Positions 26,130 through 35,028 of a DNA stretch of 64,000 bases are shown here, piece by piece; position 1 is the first letter of the stretch, and the number at the start of each line of letters is the position of its first letter. Made by a program: the position numbers and the translations under genes. Below the pieces are notes generated by a model. That model searched no databases. It saw only the letters and a list, made by a program, of their open reading frames with translations, and was not told the origin of the DNA. This DNA comes from Alphaproteobacteria bacterium (GTDB lineage: Bacteria; Pseudomonadota; Alphaproteobacteria; Sphingomonadales; Kordiimonadaceae): positions 62,001 through 126,000 of the forward strand of contig JAJFIS010000021.1 of assembly GCA_021774735.1 (NCBI GenBank), in the 5' to 3' direction.

Positions 26130-28592
26130 TTATACCTTATCGAGATCACGCAAGGCTCGGTGAATATCAGCTTGCTTTCCTCTGACATAATGTACCAGTC
26201 CTTGGTCCACCTTCATAATGCGGTCAATCCACCAATCCCGCAGAAAATGGCTTAGTTTTTGGCGCGTTGCGGTATCATTGTTAATTTGCCATGCCTTGAT
26301 TAATTTATCCATTTTTGTCGTTAGCTTTTTGTTGCTTGTTCTATTGCTTTTCAGTTCAGGATAACCGCATAGCTCCATAATTATTTCGATGCGTTTAAAG
26401 TGTTTCTTGGTGTTTTTCACAATTTTTAAAAGGGTTAAGTCGATCGTTTCATCATCATGGAACCCATTAAAAATACTGTTATTAAGCAAGACCATGGCTT
26501 GGTGGTCCTTATCAATTGGTTCAATACCCACTCTAAGGCTATCATCCCAGATCAATATCCCTTTATTTGATGCGAGAGGCAACTCGATCCAAAAAGTGCT
26601 GCCCGAGCCCCGAACGCTTTCAAAACTTATCCTTCCGCCCATTTGCTGGATTAATAGCTTACATAAGGCCAAGCCAATGCCGGTTCCTTCTTGAGCAATC
26701 CCTGAATTAATCCCAAGGCGCTGAAACATATTAAAAACATTCGAATAGTCTTTTGGGTTAATGCCAATGCCCGTATCCGCCACAGAAATATGTAGGAAAC
26801 CATTGGCGGTCTTGCGGCTGTTAATGGTTATTGTTCCGCCTTCAACATTGTATTTTACAGCGTTGGATAAAAGATTGATGACAATCTGTTTGAAGCGCAT
26901 TAGATCGGTGCGGATGTGGCTCTTGGGGTCGTGCGTAATATTATTGATAATTTTAATGCTGCGCAAAGAGCAAATTGGGGCCATCTGATCAACACATTCT
27001 TTTATAACTTCTTTGGCACAGACATCATCCAGTGAGATAGCAGCTTGTTCCGCCTCGACCTGTGATAGGTCTAGTATCTCATTGATTAATTCAAGCAAGT
27101 GATTGCCGCCATTTAAGATATTGGCCACATATTCGCTTTGTTTGCTGGTTAAGGATTTGTTTTGGTTAATCTGGAGCATTTGCCCAAAGCCTAGGACGGC
27201 ATTTAAGGGGGTTCGCAATTCGTGGCTCATGCTGGCAAGAAATTCCGATTTAGCCAAACTGGCATGCTCGGCCTCTTCCTTTGCTTTTTGTAATTTTTCT
27301 TCATTATTTCGGCGATGAGTAATATCGGTGATGGACCCCGCCATGAAAGTGGGCTCACCATTGTCATCACGGCTTACGCTGCCCCTTGTTAAAATCCAAA
27401 TATAGTCGCCAGTTTTTCTACGCATGCGAACTTCAGTATTCAGAGGCGCCCCGCCATTTAAGTGAGATTGAACCTGTTCCCAAACGCGCTCTTGGTCATC
27501 AGGGTGAACAAAGTCAGTAAATGTTTGCACCACAGGTTCTAGCTCATCGAGGTCATACCCTAAAATTTCAGCCCATCGGGGTGAAAAGTAATCATATCCT
27601 GTTTTGACATTCCAATCCCAAATCCCATCATTTGTTCCAGCTATCGCGCGTTGAAACCGGTCTTCACTTTCTGATAAAGCCACCTCTTCTAAAGTCAGTT
27701 TCTTTGTCAGGGCTTCTGCTTCAAGGGCGCGAATGGTTAGGGCCCTATTGAGCCACAAAGTTATCCCGAACAAGGCTCCCATAATGGAACCAAAGATAAG
27801 AACGACCATGGATGCAATTTCAGCAGGCTGTGCAATGTCATGATTGTTAAGGTTACTGTTGCTGGTCTGTAAGGCGTTGAACAATAGAAAAACGAAAAAG
27901 AGGGTAAAAACCATCCCGGAAACAGGCCACAATGCTGATAAGTTACTGATATAAAATTCATCGGCCCAAGTAATTTTTTTAGCCAGAGCTATCATGCCAA
28001 TGCCAAGGCTAGAAAAGCCAAAGGAGGTATGCATTGCCATATTAGATAAGGCAGGCCATCCGTAGGCTGCAGGTAAATTAAAGGCGTAGCCAAAGGCGGC
28101 AACCAAACCGAGCCCTATAACGATTGAACCAAAAATTCCCAGCATCCAGCTTTGGCGTTGCGGGTCCTTGACCATGGCTGCAGCTAACATACCAATGCTT
28201 GATAGCGTAAAAGATATCGCAGTATTGGGGGCCATTCGCCCAGGGTGATATGCCTCAGTGGTTATATAATGATCCATAAATAGCTGATCTATATGGTAAT
28301 TAAGGCCAAATACATATTGTGAGCCAGTTAACGTGCCGATTAAAATGGCGAGAATACTGGCTGGAATTGTGATATTTGGTTTATTCAGATGCAATGAAAT
28401 CAGTGCCGTTCCGGCCATAATGAAGCCTAAGGCCGTATTGAATTGCATTGCGACAAATTGAGGTAAAATCTGGATCAAGAACGACTGGTGCGAAAACCAG
28501 CCAATGATAACTGTCAATCCTAGCAAGAATGATATAGCACCAGAAATTATGGGCAATATATGTATGAAGCGCTGAAATCTGCTAACTGTCAT
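26130..28592 (-). CDS. Membrane PAS sensor histidine kinase with a degenerate C-terminal hemerythrin domain
   Basis: The roughly 820-residue protein has a long N-terminal membrane region (seven or eight hydrophobic segments). A PAS domain follows (FQRAIAGTNDGIWDWNVKTG, ending in a PAC-like GSITDITHRRNNEEKL), then HisKA (SMSHELRTPLNAVLGFGQM) and HATPase with NLLSNAVKYN, ADTGIGI and GTGIGLALCK. The tail from about residue 679 matches hemerythrin in spacing (WDDSLRVGIEPIDKDH, HFKRIEIIM, DRIMKVD), but four of seven iron ligands are replaced. There is no receiver domain and no adjacent response regulator. ATG 28592 follows GAGGAT; ATG 28607 is an upstream alternative. Confidence 0.9.
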   Translation of the reverse strand: MTVSRFQRFIHILPIISGAISFLLGLTVIIGWFSHQSFLIQILPQFVAMQFNTALGFIMAGTALISLHLNKPNITIPASILAILIGTLTGSQYVFGLNYHIDQLFMDHYITTEAYHPGRMAPNTAISFTLSSIGMLAAAMVKDPQRQSWMLGIFGSIVIGLGLVAAFGYAFNLPAAYGWPALSNMAMHTSFGFSSLGIGMIALAKKITWADEFYISNLSALWPVSGMVFTLFFVFLLFNALQTSNSNLNNHDIAQPAEIASMVVLIFGSIMGALFGITLWLNRALTIRALEAEALTKKLTLEEVALSESEDRFQRAIAGTNDGIWDWNVKTGYDYFSPRWAEILGYDLDELEPVVQTFTDFVHPDDQERVWEQVQSHLNGGAPLNTEVRMRRKTGDYIWILTRGSVSRDDNGEPTFMAGSITDITHRRNNEEKLQKAKEEAEHASLAKSEFLASMSHELRTPLNAVLGFGQMLQINQNKSLTSKQSEYVANILNGGNHLLELINEILDLSQVEAEQAAISLDDVCAKEVIKECVDQMAPICSLRSIKIINNITHDPKSHIRTDLMRFKQIVINLLSNAVKYNVEGGTITINSRKTANGFLHISVADTGIGINPKDYSNVFNMFQRLGINSGIAQEGTGIGLALCKLLIQQMGGRISFESVRGSGSTFWIELPLASNKGILIWDDSLRVGIEPIDKDHQAMVLLNNSIFNGFHDDETIDLTLLKIVKNTKKHFKRIEIIMELCGYPELKSNRTSNKKLTTKMDKLIKAWQINNDTATRQKLSHFLRDWWIDRIMKVDQGLVHYVRGKQADIHRALRDLDKV

Positions 28593-28861
28593 ATGTATCC
28601 TCGACATAAAGTTTTGCTAGCATAGCTTAGGGTATGTCTATTTGACATTTGTCATAAATATTCCGGTAGCTATGGAGCAGATATTTAATTATGGACCATT
28701 CAAAGCCATATAATTTTTGTATAGTAAATCTCTTAATAATATCTTTAATATTAGACAAATGGTAGCAATAACTCAATTTGAAGGACTGGCTGGTCAGTTT
28801 GTTTCTCAATGTTATTTGGGCATTGCCTTTGCGCCGTATTAGTTATTAGTGGAAAGAAAAT

Positions 28862-29782
28862 ATGCGTATTTTATTTACATTGTTATTTTACCTGTTTGCC
28901 TCAATAGCTTCGGCAGCTGATGACAAGCCCTATCTATATATTCTCGGTGTAGCGCAGGATGCTGGTTATCCCCAAGCTGGATGCTACAAACCGCACTGTA
29001 TGCTGGGCTGGGAATATCCTAATAAGCGACGCGGCGCCACATCAATCGCCCTTGTTGACCGTGGTGCTGGTGCCAAATATCTCTTTGAGGCCACGCCCAA
29101 TTTTCCGGCGCAATTATACGCGCTTGAAACAGAAGCACCTTCTTCGACATATGCTCTAAAAGGTATTTTTCTGACCCACGCCCATATTGGTCATTATGCC
29201 GGCTTGATGCATTTGGGGCGAGAAGCAATGGATGCTTCACGCGTGCCCGTCTATGCTATGCCGCGCATGCGAAAATTTTTGACAGATAATGGACCATGGG
29301 GGCAATTGGTGGCGAACCATAATATTGCGCTTCAGGCTTTAGCAGCTGATGGGCCGGTAACGCTGAGCTCTGTTACCGTGACCCCCTTTTTGGTGCCCCA
29401 CCGCGATGAATATAGTGAAACGGTTGGCTATCACATTAAAGGGCCCAATAAAGTGGCGCTTTTCATTCCGGATATCAACAAATGGACGCTCTGGAGTCAT
29501 GATATAGCCGAGGAGATTAAGGCTGTTGATTATGCCCTCATCGATGCCACCTTTTATGATGGTAATGAGCTGCCGGGGCGGAATATGGCAGAAATACCCC
29601 ACCCCTTTGTGATTGAAAGCTTAAAGGCGCTTGAAGGTTTGTCTGCTGCGGACCGTAGTAAAGTCATGTTCATTCACTTCAACCATTCTAATCCATTGTT
29701 GGACCCCAAAAGCCCCCAAACCAAAGCGGTGTTGGCAGCAGGTTACCGCATTGCGGTTGAGGGCATGAAGTTGGGACTATAG
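28862..29782 (+). CDS. Secreted MBL-fold hydrolase, PqqB-like
   Basis: The 306-residue protein starts with a signal peptide (FYLFASIASAADD). The core has the metallo-beta-lactamase motif FLTHAHIGHYAGL, ALIDATFYDG and FIHFNHSN. PqqB proteins open GVAQDAGYPQAGC, as this one does, but no other pqq genes are nearby and a signal peptide is unusual for PqqB. A periplasmic MBL hydrolase of unknown substrate is the safer name. GGAAAG precedes the ATG. It converges on ogt with a 6-nt overlap. Confidence 0.8.
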   Translation: MRILFTLLFYLFASIASAADDKPYLYILGVAQDAGYPQAGCYKPHCMLGWEYPNKRRGATSIALVDRGAGAKYLFEATPNFPAQLYALETEAPSSTYALKGIFLTHAHIGHYAGLMHLGREAMDASRVPVYAMPRMRKFLTDNGPWGQLVANHNIALQALAADGPVTLSSVTVTPFLVPHRDEYSETVGYHIKGPNKVALFIPDINKWTLWSHDIAEEIKAVDYALIDATFYDGNELPGRNMAEIPHPFVIESLKALEGLSAADRSKVMFIHFNHSNPLLDPKSPQTKAVLAAGYRIAVEGMKLGL

Positions 29783-30265
29783 GGCGGTCTCAAGGGTGAG
29801 GAGCCATTTTTTGCGGGGCAAGCCACCGGCGTAGCCTGTTAGGCTGCCATCTTTGCCAATAACCCTGTGGCAGGGAATGATAAGCGCCACGGGGTTGCTA
29901 CCATTAGCCCCGCCAACGGCGCGTGGATGACTTCTTACTTTTTCTGCTAGCTTAGCGTAACTCCATGTTTTTCCTGCTGGAATATCACGTAAGGCCCGCC
30001 ATATGTCTTGTTGAAAAGGGGTGCCGCGCGGCGCTACTTTTAGCTTATCAAGAGCAGTAGGGTCGCCAGAAAAATACTGTTGAAATGCTTGGGAGATTGT
30101 CGGGTCAGGCTTGGCATCATTTATCATTTCACAATCGTAATGTTTTGCCAAATGTTGTTTGATGCGCTCACTCTGGTCTGCAAATTCGCAGATACAAATA
30201 TGGTCGTCCTGCATTATAATGGTCAATGCACCTACAGGGCTTGGCAGGGTAAAACGCTTTAACAT
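29777..30265 (-). CDS. ogt: Methylated-DNA-protein-cysteine methyltransferase
   Basis: The 162-residue protein has the active-site motif IIPCHRVIG with the acceptor Cys, preceded by HPRAVGGANGSNP. It removes methyl groups from O6-methylguanine in DNA by self-methylation. It overlaps the upstream Ada-type regulator by 7 nt. The pair therefore reproduces on two polypeptides what E. coli Ada has on one. Confidence 0.95.
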   Translation of the reverse strand: MLKRFTLPSPVGALTIIMQDDHICICEFADQSERIKQHLAKHYDCEMINDAKPDPTISQAFQQYFSGDPTALDKLKVAPRGTPFQQDIWRALRDIPAGKTWSYAKLAEKVRSHPRAVGGANGSNPVALIIPCHRVIGKDGSLTGYAGGLPRKKWLLTLETAL

Positions 30266-30843
30266 ATGCTTAAATCCTTGTTATGTTCATGCCGCCATGC
30301 TTTAGGGTTCATGCCTTCAGTTTCTTTAAAAACTTGGTTAAAGCGTCGCAGGCTCGTAAAGCCAGCTTGCATGGCAATATCGAGAATAGACATATTGGTG
30401 GCGGTGAGCATATTCTTGACCAATGCCATTCGGTGGCGGTTCATCGCCTCAACGGGGCTATAGCCCAAATGCTTGGCGAACAAGCGGCGTAAATGACGGT
30501 CAGTAATGCCAAGCTTATCGGCAAGGGCTTCGCTTTTCTCAGCGCTCAAATATCCATCAGCAATTAAGCGCAACGCCCGCGATACAGTTGTTTTTGTGCC
30601 TTGCCACGCTGGGCTTCCGGGTACCGTTTCGGGTCTGCAACGTTTACAGGGACGAAAGCCGGCCGCAATTGCTTCAGCAACACCTGCAAACCAAACTGTG
30701 TTTTTGCGTTTGGGTTTCGGTGCTGGGCATATCGGCCTGCAATAGATGCCAGTGGTTTTCACGCCGAGGAAAAATACCCCGTCAAAACTTTGGTCTCGCT
30801 CTAATGTGGCGCGGTAAAAAATATCTATTTGTTCGTTTGTCAT
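30259..30843 (-). CDS. adaA: Ada N-terminal domain and AraC-type transcriptional activator (AdaA-like)
   Basis: The protein joins the Ada zinc domain (GVKTTGIYCRPICPAPKPKR and GFRPCKRCRPE, four Cys with the methylphosphotriester acceptor) to an AraC-type DNA-binding domain (LADKLGITDRHLRRLF, DIAMQAGFTSLRRFNQVFK). Methylation of the Cys is known to turn such proteins into activators of their own adaptive response operon. ATG 30843 (MTNEQIDIFYRA) is preferred over the upstream frame opening at 30876, because the family starts here. It is coupled to ogt. Confidence 0.93.
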   Translation of the reverse strand: MTNEQIDIFYRATLERDQSFDGVFFLGVKTTGIYCRPICPAPKPKRKNTVWFAGVAEAIAAGFRPCKRCRPETVPGSPAWQGTKTTVSRALRLIADGYLSAEKSEALADKLGITDRHLRRLFAKHLGYSPVEAMNRHRMALVKNMLTATNMSILDIAMQAGFTSLRRFNQVFKETEGMNPKAWRHEHNKDLSIC

Positions 30844-30922
30844 GAAAAGACTATAGCGACTAAGGCGGCAAAACACTCGCTACATTCGGACCTGGCATTC
30901 TTTTTTGTTTAATATTTTACGC

Positions 30923-31216
30923 TCAGGTAAAGAGATAGCTGGCCACCAAAATGGAAAAAGCTACGGCCAAAAAGGGCAGATAGTCCAATTTAATCAGCTC
31001 ACTGTCTGTTTTAACAGCATGGGCAACCTTGCGGGATGCATGCCAACTGGAAAATGCCGACGCCCATGCCCCTAATGCCAGTAAAATGACTGCGGCATTG
31101 GAAAAATTATCATCCAGCGTTGGCCATAGAGCAAGCCCAGCATAGGCAAGCATGATGGCGGTTAGGGTGAGAGAAATATATAACCCGATGATGATATAGC
31201 CCCTAAATTTATTCAC
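30923..31216 (-). CDS. Small membrane protein of unknown function
   Basis: The 97-residue product has three hydrophobic segments (IIIGLYISLTLTAIMLAYAGL, NAAVILLALGAWASAFS and LPFLAVAFSILVASYLF). I recognise no family. It lies between adaA and xerC on the same strand, 19 bp after the xerC start side boundary. Codon use resembles its neighbours. Called coding because of the consistent membrane pattern and strand context. Confidence 0.6.
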   Translation of the reverse strand: MNKFRGYIIIGLYISLTLTAIMLAYAGLALWPTLDDNFSNAAVILLALGAWASAFSSWHASRKVAHAVKTDSELIKLDYLPFLAVAFSILVASYLFT

Positions 31217-31235
31217 TGAGATCGTCCCCTACCCA

Positions 31236-32183
31236 CTATTGTCGCCTAAAGGCTTTATCATAAACTTTCTTAAGCTGCACACTATCAACTTCTGTATATA
31301 TTTGGGTACTAGAAAGGTCAGCGTGGCCCATAAGCTCTTGAATAGTACGTAGATCACCGCCCGCAGATAACAAATGGGTGGCGAAGCTATGGCGCAGGGC
31401 ATGGGGCGTGGCACTGTCAGGCAGACCGAGTGCAATGCGTATCTTTTGCATCGAAAGCTGAATTGCGCGGGCATTTAACCTTCCACCACGTTTGCCTAGG
31501 AATAAGGCTCCATCCATGGCAATGTCATAGGGGCAAGCAGCGCGGTATAGGGCCACCGCTTCTAGTGCCACGGGCAGCAAGGGCACGATGCGTGTTTTGC
31601 CGCGTTTGCCGGTAACCCGTAAGCTGTCCCTGCGATCGATATCACCGCCATTTAAGCTTAAGGCTTCACCGATGCGCAATCCACAGCCATAAAGCAGGGT
31701 GATAACAGCTTGGTCCCGAAGCGCACACCAATCATCGCTCGCAAATTCGCCAATTATTTCAACGCTGGTGCGGGCGTCTTCCTCTGTTAGGGGCCGCGGA
31801 ATGGTGTGGCTTTTTTTTGGGCTTTGAACCGCACTGATGGCGTCATTGCTGATGGCTTCAACGCGGTCAAGATACTGGTAAAAATTGCGCAGGGCCGAAA
31901 GTTGTCGCGCAGCAGAACGGTTGCTAATACCACCAGACCGGCGACTGGCCAGAAAGGCCCGAAAATCTATCACACGGGCGGAGGCAATGGTGTTTCTGCT
32001 AACCATTTCACCGTGATGATCGGCACTAAATATCAAATATTGACCGACATCGCGGAGGTAAGCCTTAATGCTATGTTCGGATAGGCGTTTTTCACTGGTT
32101 AAATAGCGCTGCCAGCGGCTGATGAGCGCGCTAACATCATCACTTACACTAAGCCTATAATCACTTGTGGTGGGCAGCATCAT
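31236..32183 (-). CDS. xerC: Tyrosine recombinase XerC
   Basis: The 315-residue protein has an N-terminal SAM-like DNA-binding domain and a C-terminal catalytic domain. The expected residues are visible: Arg in YGCGLRIGEAL, HALRHSFATHLL, GHADLSSTQIYTEV. XerC acts with XerD at dif to resolve chromosome dimers. The gene overlaps the COQ9 gene by 4 nt, and the length is typical. It is a housekeeping recombinase, not an island integrase. Confidence 0.92.
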   Translation of the reverse strand: MMLPTTSDYRLSVSDDVSALISRWQRYLTSEKRLSEHSIKAYLRDVGQYLIFSADHHGEMVSRNTIASARVIDFRAFLASRRSGGISNRSAARQLSALRNFYQYLDRVEAISNDAISAVQSPKKSHTIPRPLTEEDARTSVEIIGEFASDDWCALRDQAVITLLYGCGLRIGEALSLNGGDIDRRDSLRVTGKRGKTRIVPLLPVALEAVALYRAACPYDIAMDGALFLGKRGGRLNARAIQLSMQKIRIALGLPDSATPHALRHSFATHLLSAGGDLRTIQELMGHADLSSTQIYTEVDSVQLKKVYDKAFRRQ

Positions 32184-32866
32184 TTTACCGGGTAACGCAG
32201 CCGGCCCAAAAAGCGACTAAGCGAGGGCATTTTTTCCTTCACCTTGCGGAATTGAAATTTCGCTTTTTCAATCTGCATGACATTTTCAATGCGACGATCC
32301 AAAAATTCCCAAGTGTCAGCGAGGTCATCAGAGCTGTCATCCAGCCATATTTGCAGCGTTGACATATAAACGGCCGCCAGCATCATGCGCTTGGTGTACC
32401 AATTATAATCGGTGGCTGTGTCACCGGCCGCCCGCCACATCTGGTCGCAGGTGCGCCACAGTGCTTTGGCACCGAGCCCCGCATGGGGCGGCAACAGCAT
32501 ATAACTCATGCCCCGGCGAACAATTTCCCGCTGGTCTTTATTTTGTTGCAGTCTAACGCGGACAGCAGTGGTTATCCGCTCGCGTATTTTCATCGAAGGC
32601 AGATCAAGCGTCGCAAGCTCTGCCATCATGACCTCATCAACCATTTGCAGGTGCAGGGCCAACATTTCTTCAGGTCCCCCCGGGAAGGCAAGCTCAGCAA
32701 AGCCGGATGACACACCGCAGTCTTCCGCTGCACGGCCCATCGTTGCTTTTGACCAGCCGTCAAAGGCAACATGCTCTAGCGCTGCTTTCATCAGGGGCAA
32801 CCGCATTTCATCTGGCGTGACATCCTGCGCTGTGTCACTGGTGTCTTTGGTCTTTGACTGGGCCAT
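32180..32866 (-). CDS. COQ9-family ubiquinone biosynthesis protein
   Basis: The roughly 228-residue protein has the COQ9 pattern: an N-terminal TetR-like helical part (LEHVAFDGWSKATMGRAAED), LAFPGGPEEMLALHL, and the C-terminal DYNWYTKRMMLAAVYMSTLQ. In mitochondria COQ9 binds lipids and presents substrate to COQ7; a COQ7 gene is present at 8395. ATG 32866 lies 6 nt after AAGGAG; ATG 32869 is also possible. The start codon region is followed by a 250-bp gap before rpsU on the other strand. Confidence 0.9.
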   Translation of the reverse strand: MAQSKTKDTSDTAQDVTPDEMRLPLMKAALEHVAFDGWSKATMGRAAEDCGVSSGFAELAFPGGPEEMLALHLQMVDEVMMAELATLDLPSMKIRERITTAVRVRLQQNKDQREIVRRGMSYMLLPPHAGLGAKALWRTCDQMWRAAGDTATDYNWYTKRMMLAAVYMSTLQIWLDDSSDDLADTWEFLDRRIENVMQIEKAKFQFRKVKEKMPSLSRFLGRLRYPVK

Positions 32867-33137
32867 CATCTGCTCCTTATGCCTCACAAAGCCATAGCAA
32901 GTTTCTTAGCGTAATGCGAGGGGCGTAATGTCGCATTTTTGCATGGAAGCCCAAATTGTGCTAGTCTTGTCTGGTGAATGTAACAGGGCTCGGCGCTGAT
33001 GACAGTGCGGGGCTTTAGTTGCGCGTATATTAAATGGCTTGAGACAGCATCATATGTCTGCTATACCGCCCTCGCTCGGCGCGGTAAAGCCACGTGATGC
33101 TTTATCTAATTTGCCTATAGAAAGGAGTGAACAACCT

Positions 33138-33353
33138 ATGCAGGTTGTTGTTCGCGAAAATAATGTTGATCAGGCCTTACGTGCTTTGAAAAAGAAGCTT
33201 CAGCGTGAGGGTGTGTACCGTGAAATGAAATTGCGGCGCTTCTACGAAAAACCTTCTGAAAAGAGGGCCCGTGATCAGGCTGCGGCTGTACGCCGCGCCC
33301 GTAAACTGGAGCGCAAGCGCATGGAACGGGACGGTATTGTTAGCAATCGCTAA
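33138..33353 (+). CDS. rpsU: Small ribosomal subunit protein S21
   Basis: The 71-residue basic protein begins [20 protein letters not shown], the standard S21 start, and ends in a Lys/Arg-rich tail. ATG 33138 is preceded by AAAGGAGTG. The reading frame remains open upstream to 33039, but that part lacks S21 similarity. A strong terminator follows. Confidence 0.96.
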   Translation: MQVVVRENNVDQALRALKKKLQREGVYREMKLRRFYEKPSEKRARDQAAAVRRARKLERKRMERDGIVSNR

Positions 33354-33378
33354 TTGATATTTTCTTGATCTGGTTAAA

Positions 33379-33414
33379 AGAAACCCCCGGATGCGTGAGC
33401 GCCCGGGGGTTTCT
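33379..33414. terminator. Terminator after rpsU
   Basis: AGAAACCCCCGG and its complement CGGGGGTTTCT form a long GC-rich stem 25 bp after the rpsU stop, with TTTCT on the plus side and AGAAA on the other. It could also serve the convergent aldehyde dehydrogenase gene. Confidence 0.85.
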
Positions 33415-33486
33415 GCTTCTTAGCATGCTAAACCTTCAAGGGAGTTAGCAGGCAGCATGGGGGTACCGCCAATGGATGCCAGAAGC

Positions 33487-34989
33487 TTATAGGTCGAACT
33501 TTATGCCTTGGGCGAGCGGTAGCTCGCGGCTGTAGTTCACGGTGCTGGTTTGCCGGCGCATATAAACTTTCCATGCGTCAGAGCCACTTTCGCGGCCACC
33601 ACCCGTTTCTTTTTCACCGCCAAAGGCGCCGCCAATTTCTGCGCCGGATGTGCCGATATTGACGTTAGCGATACCGCAGTCACTACCCTCAGGGCTAATG
33701 AAATGCTCGGCCTCGCGGACATCGGTGGTGATAACGGCACTGGAAAGACCTTGCGGAACAGCATTATGTATATCAAGGGCATCCTGCCAGTTGCTATATT
33801 TAACAATATAGAGGATCGGCGCGAAGGTCTCTTCGCACATGCTGGGTGTTTGCGACGGCATTTCTGCAATGGCAGGCTTGGCGTAATACCCACCTTCAAC
33901 ACCGTCGGCACGGCCACCACCGGTAACCAAGCCACCTTCGGCGCGGGCTGCATCCAATGCTTTTTCCATAGCCGTAAAACTTGCTTCATCAATGAGCGGG
34001 CCAACAAGGGTGCCATCAATTAGCGGATTGCCAATGTTTAAGCCCTCGTAGGCTTTTTTCAGGCGCGGAACGAGGGCGTCATAGACACTTTCATGGACAA
34101 TAAGGCGCCTTGTGCTGGTGCAGCGCTGACCGGCGGTACCAACCGAGCCAAAGACAATGCCGGGGATCGCCATCTCGATATCTGCGCTGTCCGTTACAAT
34201 AATGGCGTTATTGCCGCCGAGCTCAAGCAGACAGCGACCAAAACGTTCCGCCACACGCGGGGCCACTTGGCGACCCATGCGGGTGGAACCTGTGGCAGAA
34301 ATAAGCGCCATGCGGCTGTCATCCACCATCGCTTCACCCACATCACGCCCGCCAATGAGTATTTGGCTTAGGTTTGCTGGGGCATCATCACCGAAATTCT
34401 CTACGGCGCGGTCAAAAATCTTTTGGCAGGCTATCGCCGTCATCGGTGTTTTCTCGCTTGGCTTCCAAATTACCGGGTCGCCGCAAACAACCGCCAAGGC
34501 CGTGTTCCATGACCAAACAGCAACGGGGAAGTTAAAGGCACTAATAACGCCGATAGGGCCAAGGGGTTGATAATATTCCCGCATATGATGCCCGGGGCGC
34601 TCTGATGCGATGGTAAGGCCGTAAAGCTGGCGCGATACACCAACCGCATAGTCGCAGATGTCGATCATCTCTTGGACTTCGCCTTTGCCTTCTTCCAGAA
34701 TTTTGCCGCATTCAGCGGTTACGAGAGCAGACAGGGCGTCTTTATTTTTGCGTAGTTCCTCGCCAAGTAAGCGGATCAGCTCTCCCCTGCGTGGGGCCGG
34801 TATCATCCGCCATCTTTTAAAGGCTTCTACTGAAGCGCCAATCTTGGCCTTAAGGTCGGGGACTGTATCTTCGCGCACACTACCCATTTTTTTGCCGTCG
34901 ATAGGGCTGAAGACATCCATATTCCCTTGGGAAAAGTCAGCTGGTTCCATATCCATAGAGCGAATGATATCAGCAATAGTTTCGGTCAT
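33487..34989 (-). CDS. amaB: Aldehyde dehydrogenase, ALDH7 type (L-piperidine-6-carboxylate / aminoadipate semialdehyde dehydrogenase)
   Basis: The 500-residue enzyme carries the ALDH motifs CLLELGGNNAI (Glu base) and GTAGQRCTSTRRL (catalytic Cys). The sequence YQPLGPIGVISAFNFPVAVWSWN resembles ALDH7/AmaB members. These oxidise alpha-aminoadipate semialdehyde in lysine degradation. The neighbouring gene is a lysine/saccharopine dehydrogenase-like enzyme that would make its substrate, which supports the assignment. ATG 34989 (MTETIADII) is preferred, with an AGGAT ribosome site; a TTG at 35007 is upstream. Confidence 0.88.
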   Translation of the reverse strand: MTETIADIIRSMDMEPADFSQGNMDVFSPIDGKKMGSVREDTVPDLKAKIGASVEAFKRWRMIPAPRRGELIRLLGEELRKNKDALSALVTAECGKILEEGKGEVQEMIDICDYAVGVSRQLYGLTIASERPGHHMREYYQPLGPIGVISAFNFPVAVWSWNTALAVVCGDPVIWKPSEKTPMTAIACQKIFDRAVENFGDDAPANLSQILIGGRDVGEAMVDDSRMALISATGSTRMGRQVAPRVAERFGRCLLELGGNNAIIVTDSADIEMAIPGIVFGSVGTAGQRCTSTRRLIVHESVYDALVPRLKKAYEGLNIGNPLIDGTLVGPLIDEASFTAMEKALDAARAEGGLVTGGGRADGVEGGYYAKPAIAEMPSQTPSMCEETFAPILYIVKYSNWQDALDIHNAVPQGLSSAVITTDVREAEHFISPEGSDCGIANVNIGTSGAEIGGAFGGEKETGGGRESGSDAWKVYMRRQTSTVNYSRELPLAQGIKFDL

Positions 34990-35028
34990 AATTTCATCCT
35001 GTCGCAATTAATTTAAGCAGTTATCCGG

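Noticed and set aside
31236-32183. XerC-type recombinase as the island integrase
   Set aside because: It has the motifs and context of the chromosomal XerC, lies about 24 kb from the island and is coupled to COQ9.
33039-33137. N-terminal extension of S21
   Set aside because: A good ribosome site and the conserved S21 start occur at 33138; the extension has no similarity to S21.
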